A stretch of DNA of 64,000 nucleotides. It comes from Alphaproteobacteria bacterium (lineage in GTDB: Bacteria > Pseudomonadota > Alphaproteobacteria > Rickettsiales > JABCZZ01). Location: assembly GCA_013289445.1 (NCBI GenBank), contig JABCZZ010000001.1, positions 68,762 to 132,761 on the forward strand. Reading direction: 5' to 3'. The notes under the pieces were generated by a model that worked only from the letters and a program-made list of their open reading frames with translations, ran no database searches and had not been told where the DNA came from. Position numbers and translations under genes: made by a program. Below are positions 35,123 to 44,105 of the stretch, one piece after another; position 1 is the stretch's first letter; every line of letters starts with the position of its first letter.

Positions 35123-35902
35123 CTATTCCTGTACAAGGCCAAGCAGCGTCTCGGAGAGATTGCCGGTCTGCGCCTGCGCACTGATGCCAGGCGTTCCAAG
35201 CAGGCTCGAAAGCGTATCGCCTTGCGCGCCATCGGTGAGATCATTGTCGCTCAGTGTTGAGCTGGCCGCAGTGGAATTCGCCAGCGCCGTATCTACATTG
35301 GCCAGCGCAAAGCTAAGCTGCGACTGCACGCCGGTGATATCCTGCGACGTGCCATTCACCTGATCCTGCGCTCCATTAAGCGCGGCGATGACATCAGAAT
35401 TACTGCCTGTGCCAAGCGAAAGCGTATTGCTGCCAAAAAGCCCCTGTGTCGTAAGGTCAGGCAGCGACAATGCCGAAGAGTCATCCTCTCCCGTGGGAGC
35501 TGCAAACGATCCGTTCAGCAGGCTGGCGCCATTGAAACTCGTATTGCCGGCAATCAGATTCACTTCCGTCAGAAGCTGCTGGAACTCGCTGGAGGCAGTC
35601 TGGCTATTGCCGCCCTGCTGCGCGAGCGAAAGAAGCTGCTGCAGAATATCGGAGATTTGTCCGGCGCCATCCTGCGCTACTTCAAGCAGGCTGCTTAACT
35701 GCGCGAAACTCGCAGACGCCGTAACGAGGCTGGAAGTTTGCAGCGAGGCACCCGGTGAAAGCACCACGGCCGATGTATTGGCAGCATTGCTGTTGGCCGT
35801 TGGGGTCACCGCAGAGCTCACCTGAGCAGACGAGCTGCTAAGCGGCGTGGACTGGCGCGCAAGCGCAGCCGAGATGAAATCCTGAAGCGGGGTGACAGCC
35901 AT
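35123..35902 (-). CDS. Flagellin-like protein (divergent)
   Basis: This 259-residue protein is rich in Ser, Ala, Leu and Gln. Residues about 55-130 read like the D0/D1 helices of flagellin: repeated heptad-like Leu, LLSLAQQGGNSQTASSEFQQ, then LLTEVNLIAGNTSFNGASLL. The last part matches in the same general way the flagellin C-terminal helix, with LANVDTALANSTAASSTLSD and a terminal LLGLVQE. The usual N-terminal start and middle surface domain are altered, so it may be a variant flagellin or a hook-junction-like protein. It is alone, not in a flagellin cluster, and has a weak ribosome site. The call is by eye. Confidence 0.6.
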   Translation of the reverse strand: MAVTPLQDFISAALARQSTPLSSSSAQVSSAVTPTANSNAANTSAVVLSPGASLQTSSLVTASASFAQLSSLLEVAQDGAGQISDILQQLLSLAQQGGNSQTASSEFQQLLTEVNLIAGNTSFNGASLLNGSFAAPTGEDDSSALSLPDLTTQGLFGSNTLSLGTGSNSDVIAALNGAQDQVNGTSQDITGVQSQLSFALANVDTALANSTAASSTLSDNDLTDGAQGDTLSSLLGTPGISAQAQTGNLSETLLGLVQE

Positions 35903-36035
35903 CGAGTTACCTACTCATAACCTACCGGCGCTATACTTGCGCAGGCTATTTATTATTATGGTGATTATTCTACCGGATTTCCCTGTAAAAATCATCTGAA
36001 AAATCATAGTTGTTGCAAAGCCTGACGGAGGCTAT

Positions 36036-37850
36036 ATGACAACCGCCATGCCCGAACTGTCCCAGATACGTAATTTCTCGATTATTGCCCATATTGATCA
36101 TGGTAAATCGACCCTTGCCGACCGCCTTATTGAATATTGCGGAGGCCTGGATGCACGCGAAATGACCGCCCAGGTGCTCGATTCCATGGATATTGAGAAA
36201 GAGCGTGGCATTACTATCAAGGCCCAAACCGTCCGCCTTAAGTATAAAGCCGAAGACGGTATCACCTACTGGCTTAACCTGATGGACACCCCCGGACATG
36301 TCGATTTCGCCTATGAAGTAAGCCGTTCGCTTGCCGCCTGCGAAGGATCACTTTTAGTAGTGGATGCCAGCCAGGGCGTGGAAGCGCAGACGCTCGCCAA
36401 CGTCTATCAGGCCATCGACAACCATCATGAAATCATCCCGGTGCTCAACAAGATCGATCTGCCCGCCGCCGAACCCGAGCGCGTCAAGCAGCAGATTGAA
36501 GACGTCATCGGGCTTGATGCCAGCGACGCCGTACTCGTCTCGGCCAAAGCCGGCATCGGCATCAAGGAAACGCTCGAAGCGCTGGTGAAGCGCCTGCCCG
36601 CCCCCAAGGGCGACGAAAGCGCGACGCTTAAGGCGCTGCTTATCGATAGCTGGTACGACACGTATCTGGGCGTCGTCATCCTCGTACGCATTATCGACGG
36701 CAAGCTGACCAAGGGCATGAAGATACGCATGATGAGCAACGGCTCATCGCATCAGGTGGAACAGGTCGGTGTGTTCACCCCGAAGAAAACTCCGGTCGAT
36801 GTGCTCAGCCCCGGCGAAGTCGGTTACATCATCACCGGCATCAAACAAGTGGCCGACTGCAATATCGGCGATACGGTGACCGACGACCGCAAGCCCTGCG
36901 AGCAGCCCCTGCCCGGCTTCAAACCCAGCATGCCCGTGGTATTCTGCGGCCTCTATCCGGTCGATACCTCAGACTTCGAGAACCTGAAAGACAGTCTCGC
37001 CAAGCTGCGTCTAAATGATGCCAGTTTTGAATTCGAGATGGAAACGTCCTCAGCGCTGGGCTTTGGTTTCCGTTGCGGCTTTCTGGGCCTGCTGCATCTG
37101 GAGATCATCGAAGAGCGCCTTGAGCGCGAATTCGGCTTGGATCTTATCGCTACCGCACCCAGCGTGGTGTATAAAATCCATCGAACCGACGGCACCTCGC
37201 TTGAACTGCATAATCCGGCCGACATGCCCGATCCCACCCACATCCAGCGCATGGAAGAGCCGTGGATCAAAGCCACCATCCTCGTGCCCGACGAATATCT
37301 GGGCAGCGTACTGACGCTATGCACTGAAAAACGCGGCCAGCAGGTGGACCTCACATACGTTGGCAACCGCGCCATGGCAATTTACCGCCTGCCGCTGAAC
37401 GAGGTGGTGTTCGACTTTTACGACCGTCTCAAATCCTGCTCACGCGGCTATGCGAGCTTCGACTATCATATCGACGGCTATTCCGAGAGCGATCTGGTGA
37501 AGCTTTCCATCCTCGTCAACGCCGAGCCGGTGGATGCGCTGTCCATCATCGTGCACCGCTCGCAGGCCGACTTCCGCGGTCGCAGGCTGTGCGAGCGCCT
37601 TAAAGACCTTATCCCCCGCCAGATGTTTCAGATTGCGATTCAGGCGGCTATCGGCGGGCGCATCATCGCGCGCGAGACCATCAGCGCGCTGCGTAAAGAC
37701 GTAACCGCGAAATGCTACGGCGGCGACGTCTCACGCAAACGCAAACTGCTGGAAAAGCAAAAAGAAGGCAAAAAGAAGATGCGTTCGGTGGGCAATGTTG
37801 AAATCCCCAAATCCGCCTTCATCGCCGCACTCAAGATGGGTGAAGAGTAA
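36036..37850 (+). CDS. lepA: Elongation factor 4 (LepA)
   Basis: LepA is a ribosome-associated GTPase. The 604-residue protein has the P-loop AHIDHGKST (about residues 17-25), the [10 protein letters not shown] segment, DTPGHVDF and NKIDLP. The C-terminal LepA-specific domain shows [25 protein letters not shown] and the basic ending [20 protein letters not shown], followed by GKKKMRSVG. Its start at 36036 has GGAGG upstream. All domains are present. Confidence 0.98.
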   Translation: MTTAMPELSQIRNFSIIAHIDHGKSTLADRLIEYCGGLDAREMTAQVLDSMDIEKERGITIKAQTVRLKYKAEDGITYWLNLMDTPGHVDFAYEVSRSLAACEGSLLVVDASQGVEAQTLANVYQAIDNHHEIIPVLNKIDLPAAEPERVKQQIEDVIGLDASDAVLVSAKAGIGIKETLEALVKRLPAPKGDESATLKALLIDSWYDTYLGVVILVRIIDGKLTKGMKIRMMSNGSSHQVEQVGVFTPKKTPVDVLSPGEVGYIITGIKQVADCNIGDTVTDDRKPCEQPLPGFKPSMPVVFCGLYPVDTSDFENLKDSLAKLRLNDASFEFEMETSSALGFGFRCGFLGLLHLEIIEERLEREFGLDLIATAPSVVYKIHRTDGTSLELHNPADMPDPTHIQRMEEPWIKATILVPDEYLGSVLTLCTEKRGQQVDLTYVGNRAMAIYRLPLNEVVFDFYDRLKSCSRGYASFDYHIDGYSESDLVKLSILVNAEPVDALSIIVHRSQADFRGRRLCERLKDLIPRQMFQIAIQAAIGGRIIARETISALRKDVTAKCYGGDVSRKRKLLEKQKEGKKKMRSVGNVEIPKSAFIAALKMGEE

Positions 37851-38052
37851 TGTTAGAGTTTCTCTAAATAATTGCTCTATTTTTATACACATTTTACTTC
37901 CAAACGAAAAATCGACTTACGTAAATATAGTTTTCTTGACAGGGGATCGTGCTTGAAACGGAGCCGGCAGAGGTGTCTAATATAGATGCTGCTTAAGCCA
38001 GCGTCTTGCTCCCTTGGGCAGTACATCTGTCAACAGTGAAGGAGTCTTGTTT

Positions 38053-38247
38053 ATGTCGGTAGTGTCGCATATCGAGCATTTGCATGCCAAACACGCAGAA
38101 TACGAGAACATGCTCGCAGAAGAGATGGCCAGGCCACTTCCCAGTTTTTATACCATTAAGGATATCAAGAAGCAGAAGCTTCTTCTCAAGGAAGAAATCG
38201 CCCGCCTCACGCACGAGCTGGCACCCCAGCGCAAAGGTGCCTCATAG
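38053..38247 (+). CDS. YdcH/DUF465-family small protein
   Basis: This 64-residue, highly charged and helical protein starts MSVVSHIEHLHAKHAEYENM and has the later IKDIKKQKLLLKEEIARLTH motif. That pattern, two helices with an IKxLKKxKLxLKDxI-like block, is typical of DUF465/YdcH proteins. Their function is not established. A strong GAAGGAG site lies upstream, and a terminator follows directly, so this is a free-standing gene. Confidence 0.88.
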   Translation: MSVVSHIEHLHAKHAEYENMLAEEMARPLPSFYTIKDIKKQKLLLKEEIARLTHELAPQRKGAS

Positions 38248-38290
38248 GTTTGGGGGGATAATTCTCCCTACGACGCCAGGTGCGTCACCG

Positions 38291-38318
38291 GAAGCCCGCT
38301 TTAGCGGGCTTCTTTTTT
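38291..38318 (+). terminator. Rho-independent terminator after the YdcH-like gene
   Basis: GAAGCCCGC (38291-38299) pairs perfectly with GCGGGCTTC (38304-38312) around the loop TTTA, followed by TTTTTT. It ends transcription of the small gene at 38053 before the convergent lolA. Confidence 0.92.
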
Positions 38319-38330
38319 GCCTGAAGTAAG

Positions 38331-38990
38331 CTACCTGCCCTTATTGATCCCGGCTTTACTGCCCAGATGCGGATCCTTGAAGATGAACAGGTCTTTGCTC
38401 AGCGGAAGATCAAAGCGCGCGTTGTTAAGGGCTACCGTCGTCATCTGCCCCGCACTGTCGGTAACCACCATGTTGCGGATAAGAAGCGGCTTGTCGGAGA
38501 ATTCAAGCGTGAGCATGCCGTCACGCGGGCGCTTGGTCTGGATCAGGCTAAGACGCAACGTACCGGAGCCACGCTCAAACGAGGTGATGGTCACGGCCGC
38601 ATCGAATTTAATGGTGTCGCGTGCAAGAAATCCCACCAGCGTGTCTTCCAGCGGAATATGGGTCACCTGATCAAGCTCCTTGTCGTAATAAACGATATCA
38701 CTGCCCGCAGCGACCATCAGCACCGGCATCGGCGCGTCATATTCCATGCGCAGTCTGCCCGGCCGCTCAAGATAGAATTTTCCGGTCGAGATATCGCCGT
38801 TGGGGGCGCCCTGGGTGAATTCAGAACTAATCGTGCGCAGGCTGCCCAGGTATTTCTCGATGCGCGTAAGTTCCTCTTTGTCTTCGGACGTCAGCCGGTA
38901 GGGCTTGGTGTCATAAGGCAATGGCTTTGCCGCCAGTACCGGCGGGCAGCAGATAAGGAAGAGTGTCAGAAATGAATAGAATAAACGCAT
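38331..38990 (-). CDS. lolA: Outer-membrane lipoprotein carrier protein LolA
   Basis: LolA ferries lipoproteins through the periplasm to the outer membrane. The 219-residue protein starts with a signal peptide (about 20 residues, ending VLAA). The mature part shows YLGSLRTISSEFTQ, GDISTGKFYLERPGRLRMEY and YYDKELDQVTHIPLEDT, a pattern typical of alphaproteobacterial LolA. It follows ftsK on the same strand after about 107 nt; the ftsK-lolA order is common in alphaproteobacteria. Confidence 0.93.
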   Translation of the reverse strand: MRLFYSFLTLFLICCPPVLAAKPLPYDTKPYRLTSEDKEELTRIEKYLGSLRTISSEFTQGAPNGDISTGKFYLERPGRLRMEYDAPMPVLMVAAGSDIVYYDKELDQVTHIPLEDTLVGFLARDTIKFDAAVTITSFERGSGTLRLSLIQTKRPRDGMLTLEFSDKPLLIRNMVVTDSAGQMTTVALNNARFDLPLSKDLFIFKDPHLGSKAGINKGR

Positions 38991-39097
38991 GAGCAGTTCA
39001 TAACGTGCTTTGAGTCACCGGTCTAGTGCTCTGTCGCAGCTAGGTAGTGAGCTATACAGTAAATATTACCGGCCTAAAATAGATTTTAAAGTCGCGT

Positions 39098-41431
39098 TTA
39101 TCCTATGACTTCGCGCTTGCCGACATGATTGGCCGGGCCCACGATACCCTCAAGCTCCATGCGGTCCACAAGCCTTGCAGCCCGGTTATAGCCCAGTTTA
39201 AGCACGCGCTGGAGGTAACTGGTAGAAGCTTTGCGATCACGCAGCACGATGGAAACAGCCTGGCGGTAAATATCACCATCCTCGCCATCTTCCTCGCCGC
39301 CTTCACCGAAAATCATTTCCTCTTCCGGGTCGCGCGTGACGTCTTCCACATACTGCGGCGATCCCTGTTCGCGCAGATGCGCAACGATAGTAGCCACTTC
39401 CTTGTCGCTGATGAACGGGCCGTGCACGCGCGTAATGCGCCCGCCCCCCGCCATATAGAGCATATCGCCCTGCCCCAGCAGTTGCTCGGCACCCTGCTCG
39501 CCTAAAATCGTGCGGCTGTCGATGCGCGAAGTCACCTGAAAGCTCACGCGGGTCGGGAAGTTAGCTTTAATCACGCCTGTAATGACATCCACTGAGGGAC
39601 GCTGAGTCGCCATGATGATATGGATACCTGCAGCGCGTGCCATCTGAGCTAAACGCTGTACCGACGTTTCAATTTCCTTACCGGCCACCAGCATGAGATC
39701 GGCCATTTCGTCCACCACCACGACAATGAACGGCAGCGGCGTCATGTCGAGCGGCACTTCTTCAATGATCGGTGCGCCGGTGTCCGGGTTAAACCCCGTC
39801 TGCACGGTACGGCTTAGTTTGTCGCCCTTGGCTTTGGCATCGAGAATGCGTTTATTGTAGCCGTCGATATTGCGTACGCCGAGCGAGGACATCAGGCGGT
39901 AACGGTTCTCCATTTCCTTCACCGTCCATTTGAGCGCCACCACCGCCTTGCCGGGCTCGGTGACAACCGGAGAAAGCAAATGCGGGATGTTGTCGTAAAT
40001 CGACAGCTCAAGCATCTTGGGATCGATCATGATGAATTTGCACTGCTCGGGCGTGAGTTTGTAGATGAGCGAGGTAATCATGGTGTTAACCGCCACCGAT
40101 TTTCCCGACCCGGTCGTACCGGCCACGAGCAGATGCGGCATGCGCGCAAGATCGACAATCACCGGCGTGCCACCGATATCCTTGCCCATCGCCAGCGGCA
40201 GGCTTGCCTGGCTGGAGCTGAATTCTTCCTCTTCGAGCAATTCGCGCAGATACACCGTCTCACGCGTCTGGTTGGGCAGCTCAATACCGATCACATTGCG
40301 CCCAGGCACGGTCGCGATGCGGGCGGAAACCGCGCTCATCGAACGTGCGATGTCATCGGCAAGGCCGATAACGCGCGAGGATTTTGTGCCCGGCGACGGT
40401 TCGAGTTCATAGAGCGTGACCACGGGGCCAGGGCGCACTTTGACGATCTCGCCATTGACGCCGAAATCATTAAGCACCGTCTCCAGCAGCCTTGCATTCT
40501 GCGACAGCGCCGCTTCATTGAGCTGTTGCTTGCGGGCATGTTTGGGGGCCGTGAGCATGGCAAGCGGCGGCATCTGATATTGCCCCTTGCGCGGGCGCAG
40601 CTCCAGCGATGACTGGCTGATGCGCGGCTGAGTTTTTGGTTTGGGGGGCGCCACGAGATCCTTCTTGAACATCTTAGGTGGCTTTTTCTCTGTCACCTCG
40701 TCCTCGTCGTCTTCATCCTCTTCTTCTGCGCGTTTGGCTATTTTGCGCGACATACGCGTCAGCAGTGAGGCGGACTTCTCGTCATGTGCCGCATAGGCCA
40801 TATCTTCAACACGTGCCGGGCGGAAAATCGAAAGCACGCTGAGGATGAACAACGCCGACTTCCAGAAAAGTTTCAGAATCGAGCGCCATTCGCCAAGCGT
40901 AAGACCCAGCGCCACCGGTAAGGTGGCCAGCAGCAAGGCAAGCGCCACCGGCACATAGGCATACGCCGCGAAATAATGGGTAAGGCTGCGGCGCACGAGC
41001 ACACCGATAGCACCGCCAAGCCCGTTTTCCAGCGGCCATGACACAGGCGGCTCAATGGTAGCCAGCACCGCGGCAAACAGCACAAGGCTGGCAAGGAACA
41101 TGGCGATACGTATGCCGATGAGCGAAGGAATGCGCTTGCTCGCAAGCAGTCGCCAGCCCCAGGCAGACATCATGAGCACGGTGATAATGGAAGCAAGACC
41201 CAGCGTCTGCAGCAGCGGGTTGGCAAGGTACGCTCCGGGCAGCCCCGCCCAGTTCATCACCGCATGATCCGCTGCCATATTGAAGGAGGGATCGGCTTCA
41301 TGAAAGCCCGCCAGTGCGGCTGCCGTAAACAGCGCAAGCGCGAGCAACAAGAGCCCGCAGAGCTCATTGACACGTCTCCTGTGCCAGGACTGAATATGAT
41401 TTCCCAGTGCAACGTGACGCACAGCACCCAT
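39098..41431 (-). CDS. ftsK: DNA translocase FtsK
   Basis: FtsK pumps chromosome ends apart at the division septum. The 777-residue protein has an N-terminal membrane part with about four transmembrane segments (residues 20-200), a short acidic linker (around 235-250, EEEDEDDEDE), and the motor. Walker A is GTTGSGKS (438-445) and Walker B is LPFIVVVVDEMADLML. The C-terminal winged-helix gamma domain (RKASTSYLQRVLKLGYNRAA onward) reads the polar KOPS sequences. The linker is short compared with E. coli FtsK (1329 residues), as is usual in alphaproteobacteria. Confidence 0.97.
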   Translation of the reverse strand: MGAVRHVALGNHIQSWHRRRVNELCGLLLLALALFTAAALAGFHEADPSFNMAADHAVMNWAGLPGAYLANPLLQTLGLASIITVLMMSAWGWRLLASKRIPSLIGIRIAMFLASLVLFAAVLATIEPPVSWPLENGLGGAIGVLVRRSLTHYFAAYAYVPVALALLLATLPVALGLTLGEWRSILKLFWKSALFILSVLSIFRPARVEDMAYAAHDEKSASLLTRMSRKIAKRAEEEDEDDEDEVTEKKPPKMFKKDLVAPPKPKTQPRISQSSLELRPRKGQYQMPPLAMLTAPKHARKQQLNEAALSQNARLLETVLNDFGVNGEIVKVRPGPVVTLYELEPSPGTKSSRVIGLADDIARSMSAVSARIATVPGRNVIGIELPNQTRETVYLRELLEEEEFSSSQASLPLAMGKDIGGTPVIVDLARMPHLLVAGTTGSGKSVAVNTMITSLIYKLTPEQCKFIMIDPKMLELSIYDNIPHLLSPVVTEPGKAVVALKWTVKEMENRYRLMSSLGVRNIDGYNKRILDAKAKGDKLSRTVQTGFNPDTGAPIIEEVPLDMTPLPFIVVVVDEMADLMLVAGKEIETSVQRLAQMARAAGIHIIMATQRPSVDVITGVIKANFPTRVSFQVTSRIDSRTILGEQGAEQLLGQGDMLYMAGGGRITRVHGPFISDKEVATIVAHLREQGSPQYVEDVTRDPEEEMIFGEGGEEDGEDGDIYRQAVSIVLRDRKASTSYLQRVLKLGYNRAARLVDRMELEGIVGPANHVGKREVIG

Positions 41432-41641
41432 TTTTATTCTCCGTTTTTATGGTTAGGGCGTTCTGGCTGTGCTTTTATTCTTATAAAGCGCAGTATAGCA
41501 GACTTTTCTGGCAGGAAACCATTAAGAAAAGATTAAAAAGATGCTAAATTTCACTTTTCGATCAGCCGTGGCAGGAATGGGACAGTGCGCCAAGCCTCCC
41601 ACCTTTACGATTCATTAGGGGAATAGCGCTAGACTGGGCGG

Positions 41642-42475
41642 ATGACAATCAATGTCCCTCAGATACTTGAGCGCTACGAACGCGAGGATTACCCCGACCG
41701 TTGCCACACACTCAAAGCGTTCATAGACGCGATCGCGCCTGCTAAAATTGAATATGGCGAAGTGTTAAATGCACGCGGATATTTTCCTATTATCAATCCC
41801 CCATTGCCCACAGAGCAGATCGATGCGGTCAGCACCATGCTGGCAAAACTTGCGCCTGAAAAATATATGCATGCCGACGGCGGACATGTACGCGATATCG
41901 CGCGCAAGATGCATGCAAAAACCCTTAAGGCCGCTAAATTATGGGACATGCCGGAAAATGATTGCGGTGACAGGCTGGTGGCGCTTCTGGCTTACGCGCA
42001 GGACCTCATCAACGCCTCTTCGCAGACATTTGGAATCACTCCGCCGCGACTGCTTTGCAGCGATTTTTACGTTCCCATAGGAAACATGTCATATTCCGAC
42101 GAGCGCCATACCATCACTACCCGTAATCCCGCCGCCTTTAAAAGTTTTGAAGAATTCGTGAGTTCGCTCATGCATGAAATGACGCATGCTTTTCAGTATA
42201 AAAGAGGCATTAAGACCGATGCGGATATGTACGAAGCAGCCGCGTCTGAACGCACACGCATGGTGGCACTCTCCTACCTCGCAAAACAGCTAAACCGCAT
42301 CCCTGAATTTGTCGATGCCGCTGCAGGCGAAGATGCGGCGTTCGACAGGTACTATAATAACCCCAATGAAATTCACTCGCGAAGCTATGGCGAAGCATTG
42401 GGCAAGATTCTTACCGCCCGCAACACCGCCGCAGGCAGAATATCCGCGGATACGCAGCACACAAAGATCCGCTGA
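41642..42475 (+). CDS. Putative zincin-like protein with HExxH motif
   Basis: This 277-residue protein, of a family I do not recognise, has HEMTH at residues 178-182 in SSLMHEMTHAFQYK. This is the zinc-binding motif of metallopeptidases: two His ligands and a catalytic Glu. The preceding helix and the following Glu-rich segment (YEAAASERTRM, with candidate third ligands) fit a gluzincin-like arrangement. No signal peptide is visible, so it is probably cytoplasmic, or secreted by another route. The N-terminal half has no recognised domain. It is divergent from ftsK. Confidence 0.65.
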   Translation: MTINVPQILERYEREDYPDRCHTLKAFIDAIAPAKIEYGEVLNARGYFPIINPPLPTEQIDAVSTMLAKLAPEKYMHADGGHVRDIARKMHAKTLKAAKLWDMPENDCGDRLVALLAYAQDLINASSQTFGITPPRLLCSDFYVPIGNMSYSDERHTITTRNPAAFKSFEEFVSSLMHEMTHAFQYKRGIKTDADMYEAAASERTRMVALSYLAKQLNRIPEFVDAAAGEDAAFDRYYNNPNEIHSRSYGEALGKILTARNTAAGRISADTQHTKIR

Positions 42476-42492
42476 GATAACGAACCCGTCTC

Positions 42493-43299
42493 TTAGCCAA
42501 TCTTTACGGTTGAGAGTGCCGGGTCGGATTCATGCACCGCCAGCAAGTTGATATCCAGAGCAAAGGTTTTGTAGCCCAGCTTTTCCAGGAAAGTCTTGAG
42601 CTGCGTTTCATCCGTTTTGAATTTTTCGATCAATAACTGCGGCTTTAATCGTTTTAGGGAATTCTGCGCTCCGCTTAATGCTTCCATCTCCATCCCTTCA
42701 ATATCTATCTTGATGAAATCCAGCCGGGCAAGCGCAAGCCCGTCGATACTGAGCATCTGCGTCTTTAAGGTTTTTTCGTCGGAATAATCGATTTCCTGGC
42801 CGATGAATTCGTTGTGATCGTTCTTTCTGAGTTCAAGACTGCCGTAGCTTGAAGGCACAAGATAATTCGGCACGGGCACCTGGATGCTGCCGTTTTTCGC
42901 ACCTACTGCCGCCCATATTGCCCGCGCATTAAAGCAGTTGTTAAGCGCGATGTTGCCGGCTAGCGCATAGAAAATTCTTTCCTGCGCCTCGAGGGCTACC
43001 ACAACACCCCATCCGTGCATAAAGCGTGCCCATTCGATAGTGTGCACGCCAATGTTCGCGCCGCAGTCCAGGGCAATTACACCGTCGCCGAAATTCTGTC
43101 GTCGCGTTTGCAGCAGTTGAAGAGCGGCATCAACCTCCGTCGGTTCAAAGGAAGAATTATGGAACAGCTGGTAGCCGACACCGAATCCGATGCCTTTGTG
43201 CATGTAGTAGTCATTGCGGTTGACCAGCATGCTGCCATGGTCGGTGGAGGAAAGCACGAAAGCGATCGGGCGTTGAGTGGATTTCTTCACGCGAAGCAC
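42493..43299 (-). CDS. FkbM-family methyltransferase
   Basis: This 268-residue protein has the SAM-binding loop ALDCGANIGVHTIEWARFM and the FkbM hallmark DFIKIDIEGMEMEALSGA. FkbM proteins methylate hydroxyl groups of sugars or other small molecules. The N-terminal 60 residues before the core include RNDYYMHKGIGFGVGYQLF. The gene follows phaB on the same strand after about 30 nt, but a PHB role is unlikely. A surface-glycan role is a fair guess given the heptose cluster elsewhere in the window. Confidence 0.87.
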   Translation of the reverse strand: MLRVKKSTQRPIAFVLSSTDHGSMLVNRNDYYMHKGIGFGVGYQLFHNSSFEPTEVDAALQLLQTRRQNFGDGVIALDCGANIGVHTIEWARFMHGWGVVVALEAQERIFYALAGNIALNNCFNARAIWAAVGAKNGSIQVPVPNYLVPSSYGSLELRKNDHNEFIGQEIDYSDEKTLKTQMLSIDGLALARLDFIKIDIEGMEMEALSGAQNSLKRLKPQLLIEKFKTDETQLKTFLEKLGYKTFALDINLLAVHESDPALSTVKIG

Positions 43300-43329
43300 T
43301 CCCTGCTGGTTGCAACGGCAATGCGCCGT

Positions 43330-44055
43330 CTATTCCATGAACTGGCCGCCGTTGATCGAGAAGGTCTCGCCGGTGATGAAGGCCGATTCGTCCGCCGCGA
43401 GGAATACCACGGCGCGCGCCACCTCTTCGGGCTCACCCAAACGTCCCACGGGAATCTGCGCCACAATCTGCTTGAGCACATCTTCACGCACGGCTTTGAC
43501 CATGTCGGTCGCGATATAGCCCGGCGAAATGGTGTTTACCGTAATGCCGCGCGAAGCGTTCTCACGCGCCAGTGCCTTGGTGAACCCCATGATGCCGGCC
43601 TTGGCTGCCGAGTAATTCGTCTGGCCGAACTGGCCCAGCTGCCCGTTCATCGAGCCGATATTGATAATACGGCCGAAACGTTCTTCGCGCATCGATTCAA
43701 TGACCACGCGTGACATGTTAAAACAGGAGGTAAGGTTGGTGTCGATCACCGCTTCCCAGTTTTCATGCGTCATTTTATGCATCACCGTGTCGCGTGTGAT
43801 GCCGGCGTTGTTGACGAGTACTTCGATTGCTCCGCCCATTTCCTTAAGCACATTATGCGTACCTTTTTCGCAGGCGTGGAAATCCGTGATGTTCCATTTG
43901 AACACAGGAATGCCGGTGGCCTTGCTGAAGGCCTGCGCTGCATCGTCGCGGCTGGCGTAGTTGGCGGCCACTTTGTAACCCGAGGCCTTGAGCGCCACCG
44001 AAATCGCGGCGCCAATGCCGCGCGTGCCGCCGGTTACCAATGCAATCTTACCCAT
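43330..44055 (-). CDS. phaB: Acetoacetyl-CoA reductase
   Basis: PhaB reduces acetoacetyl-CoA to (R)-3-hydroxybutyryl-CoA with NADPH, the monomer for polyhydroxybutyrate. The 241-residue short-chain dehydrogenase shows ALVTGGTRGIGAAISV, NNAGITRD, the YSAAKAGIMGF catalytic pair and the SPGYIATDMV motif, all typical of PhaB, followed by QIPVGRLGEPEEVARAV. It lies 50 nt after phaA with a good ribosome site (AAGGAAAG). FabG is the main alternative; the pha neighbours favour PhaB. Confidence 0.95.
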   Translation of the reverse strand: MGKIALVTGGTRGIGAAISVALKASGYKVAANYASRDDAAQAFSKATGIPVFKWNITDFHACEKGTHNVLKEMGGAIEVLVNNAGITRDTVMHKMTHENWEAVIDTNLTSCFNMSRVVIESMREERFGRIINIGSMNGQLGQFGQTNYSAAKAGIMGFTKALARENASRGITVNTISPGYIATDMVKAVREDVLKQIVAQIPVGRLGEPEEVARAVVFLAADESAFITGETFSINGGQFME

Positions 44056-44105
44056 AATGTCTTTCCTTACTTTTTATGTCCCGGTCTTTTACGAGCCACT
44101 CTCGA

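Noticed and set aside
37921..37980. Promoter upstream of the YdcH-like gene (TTGACA, TTGAAA, TAATAT)
   Set aside because: The best pair, TTGAAA and TAATAT, is 19 nt apart, and TTGACA is far out of register, so no reliable promoter can be called.
39980..40612. 210-codon plus-strand frame antisense to ftsK
   Set aside because: FtsK motor motifs lie on the opposite strand in the same place; the Arg/His-rich product is typical of a shadow frame.
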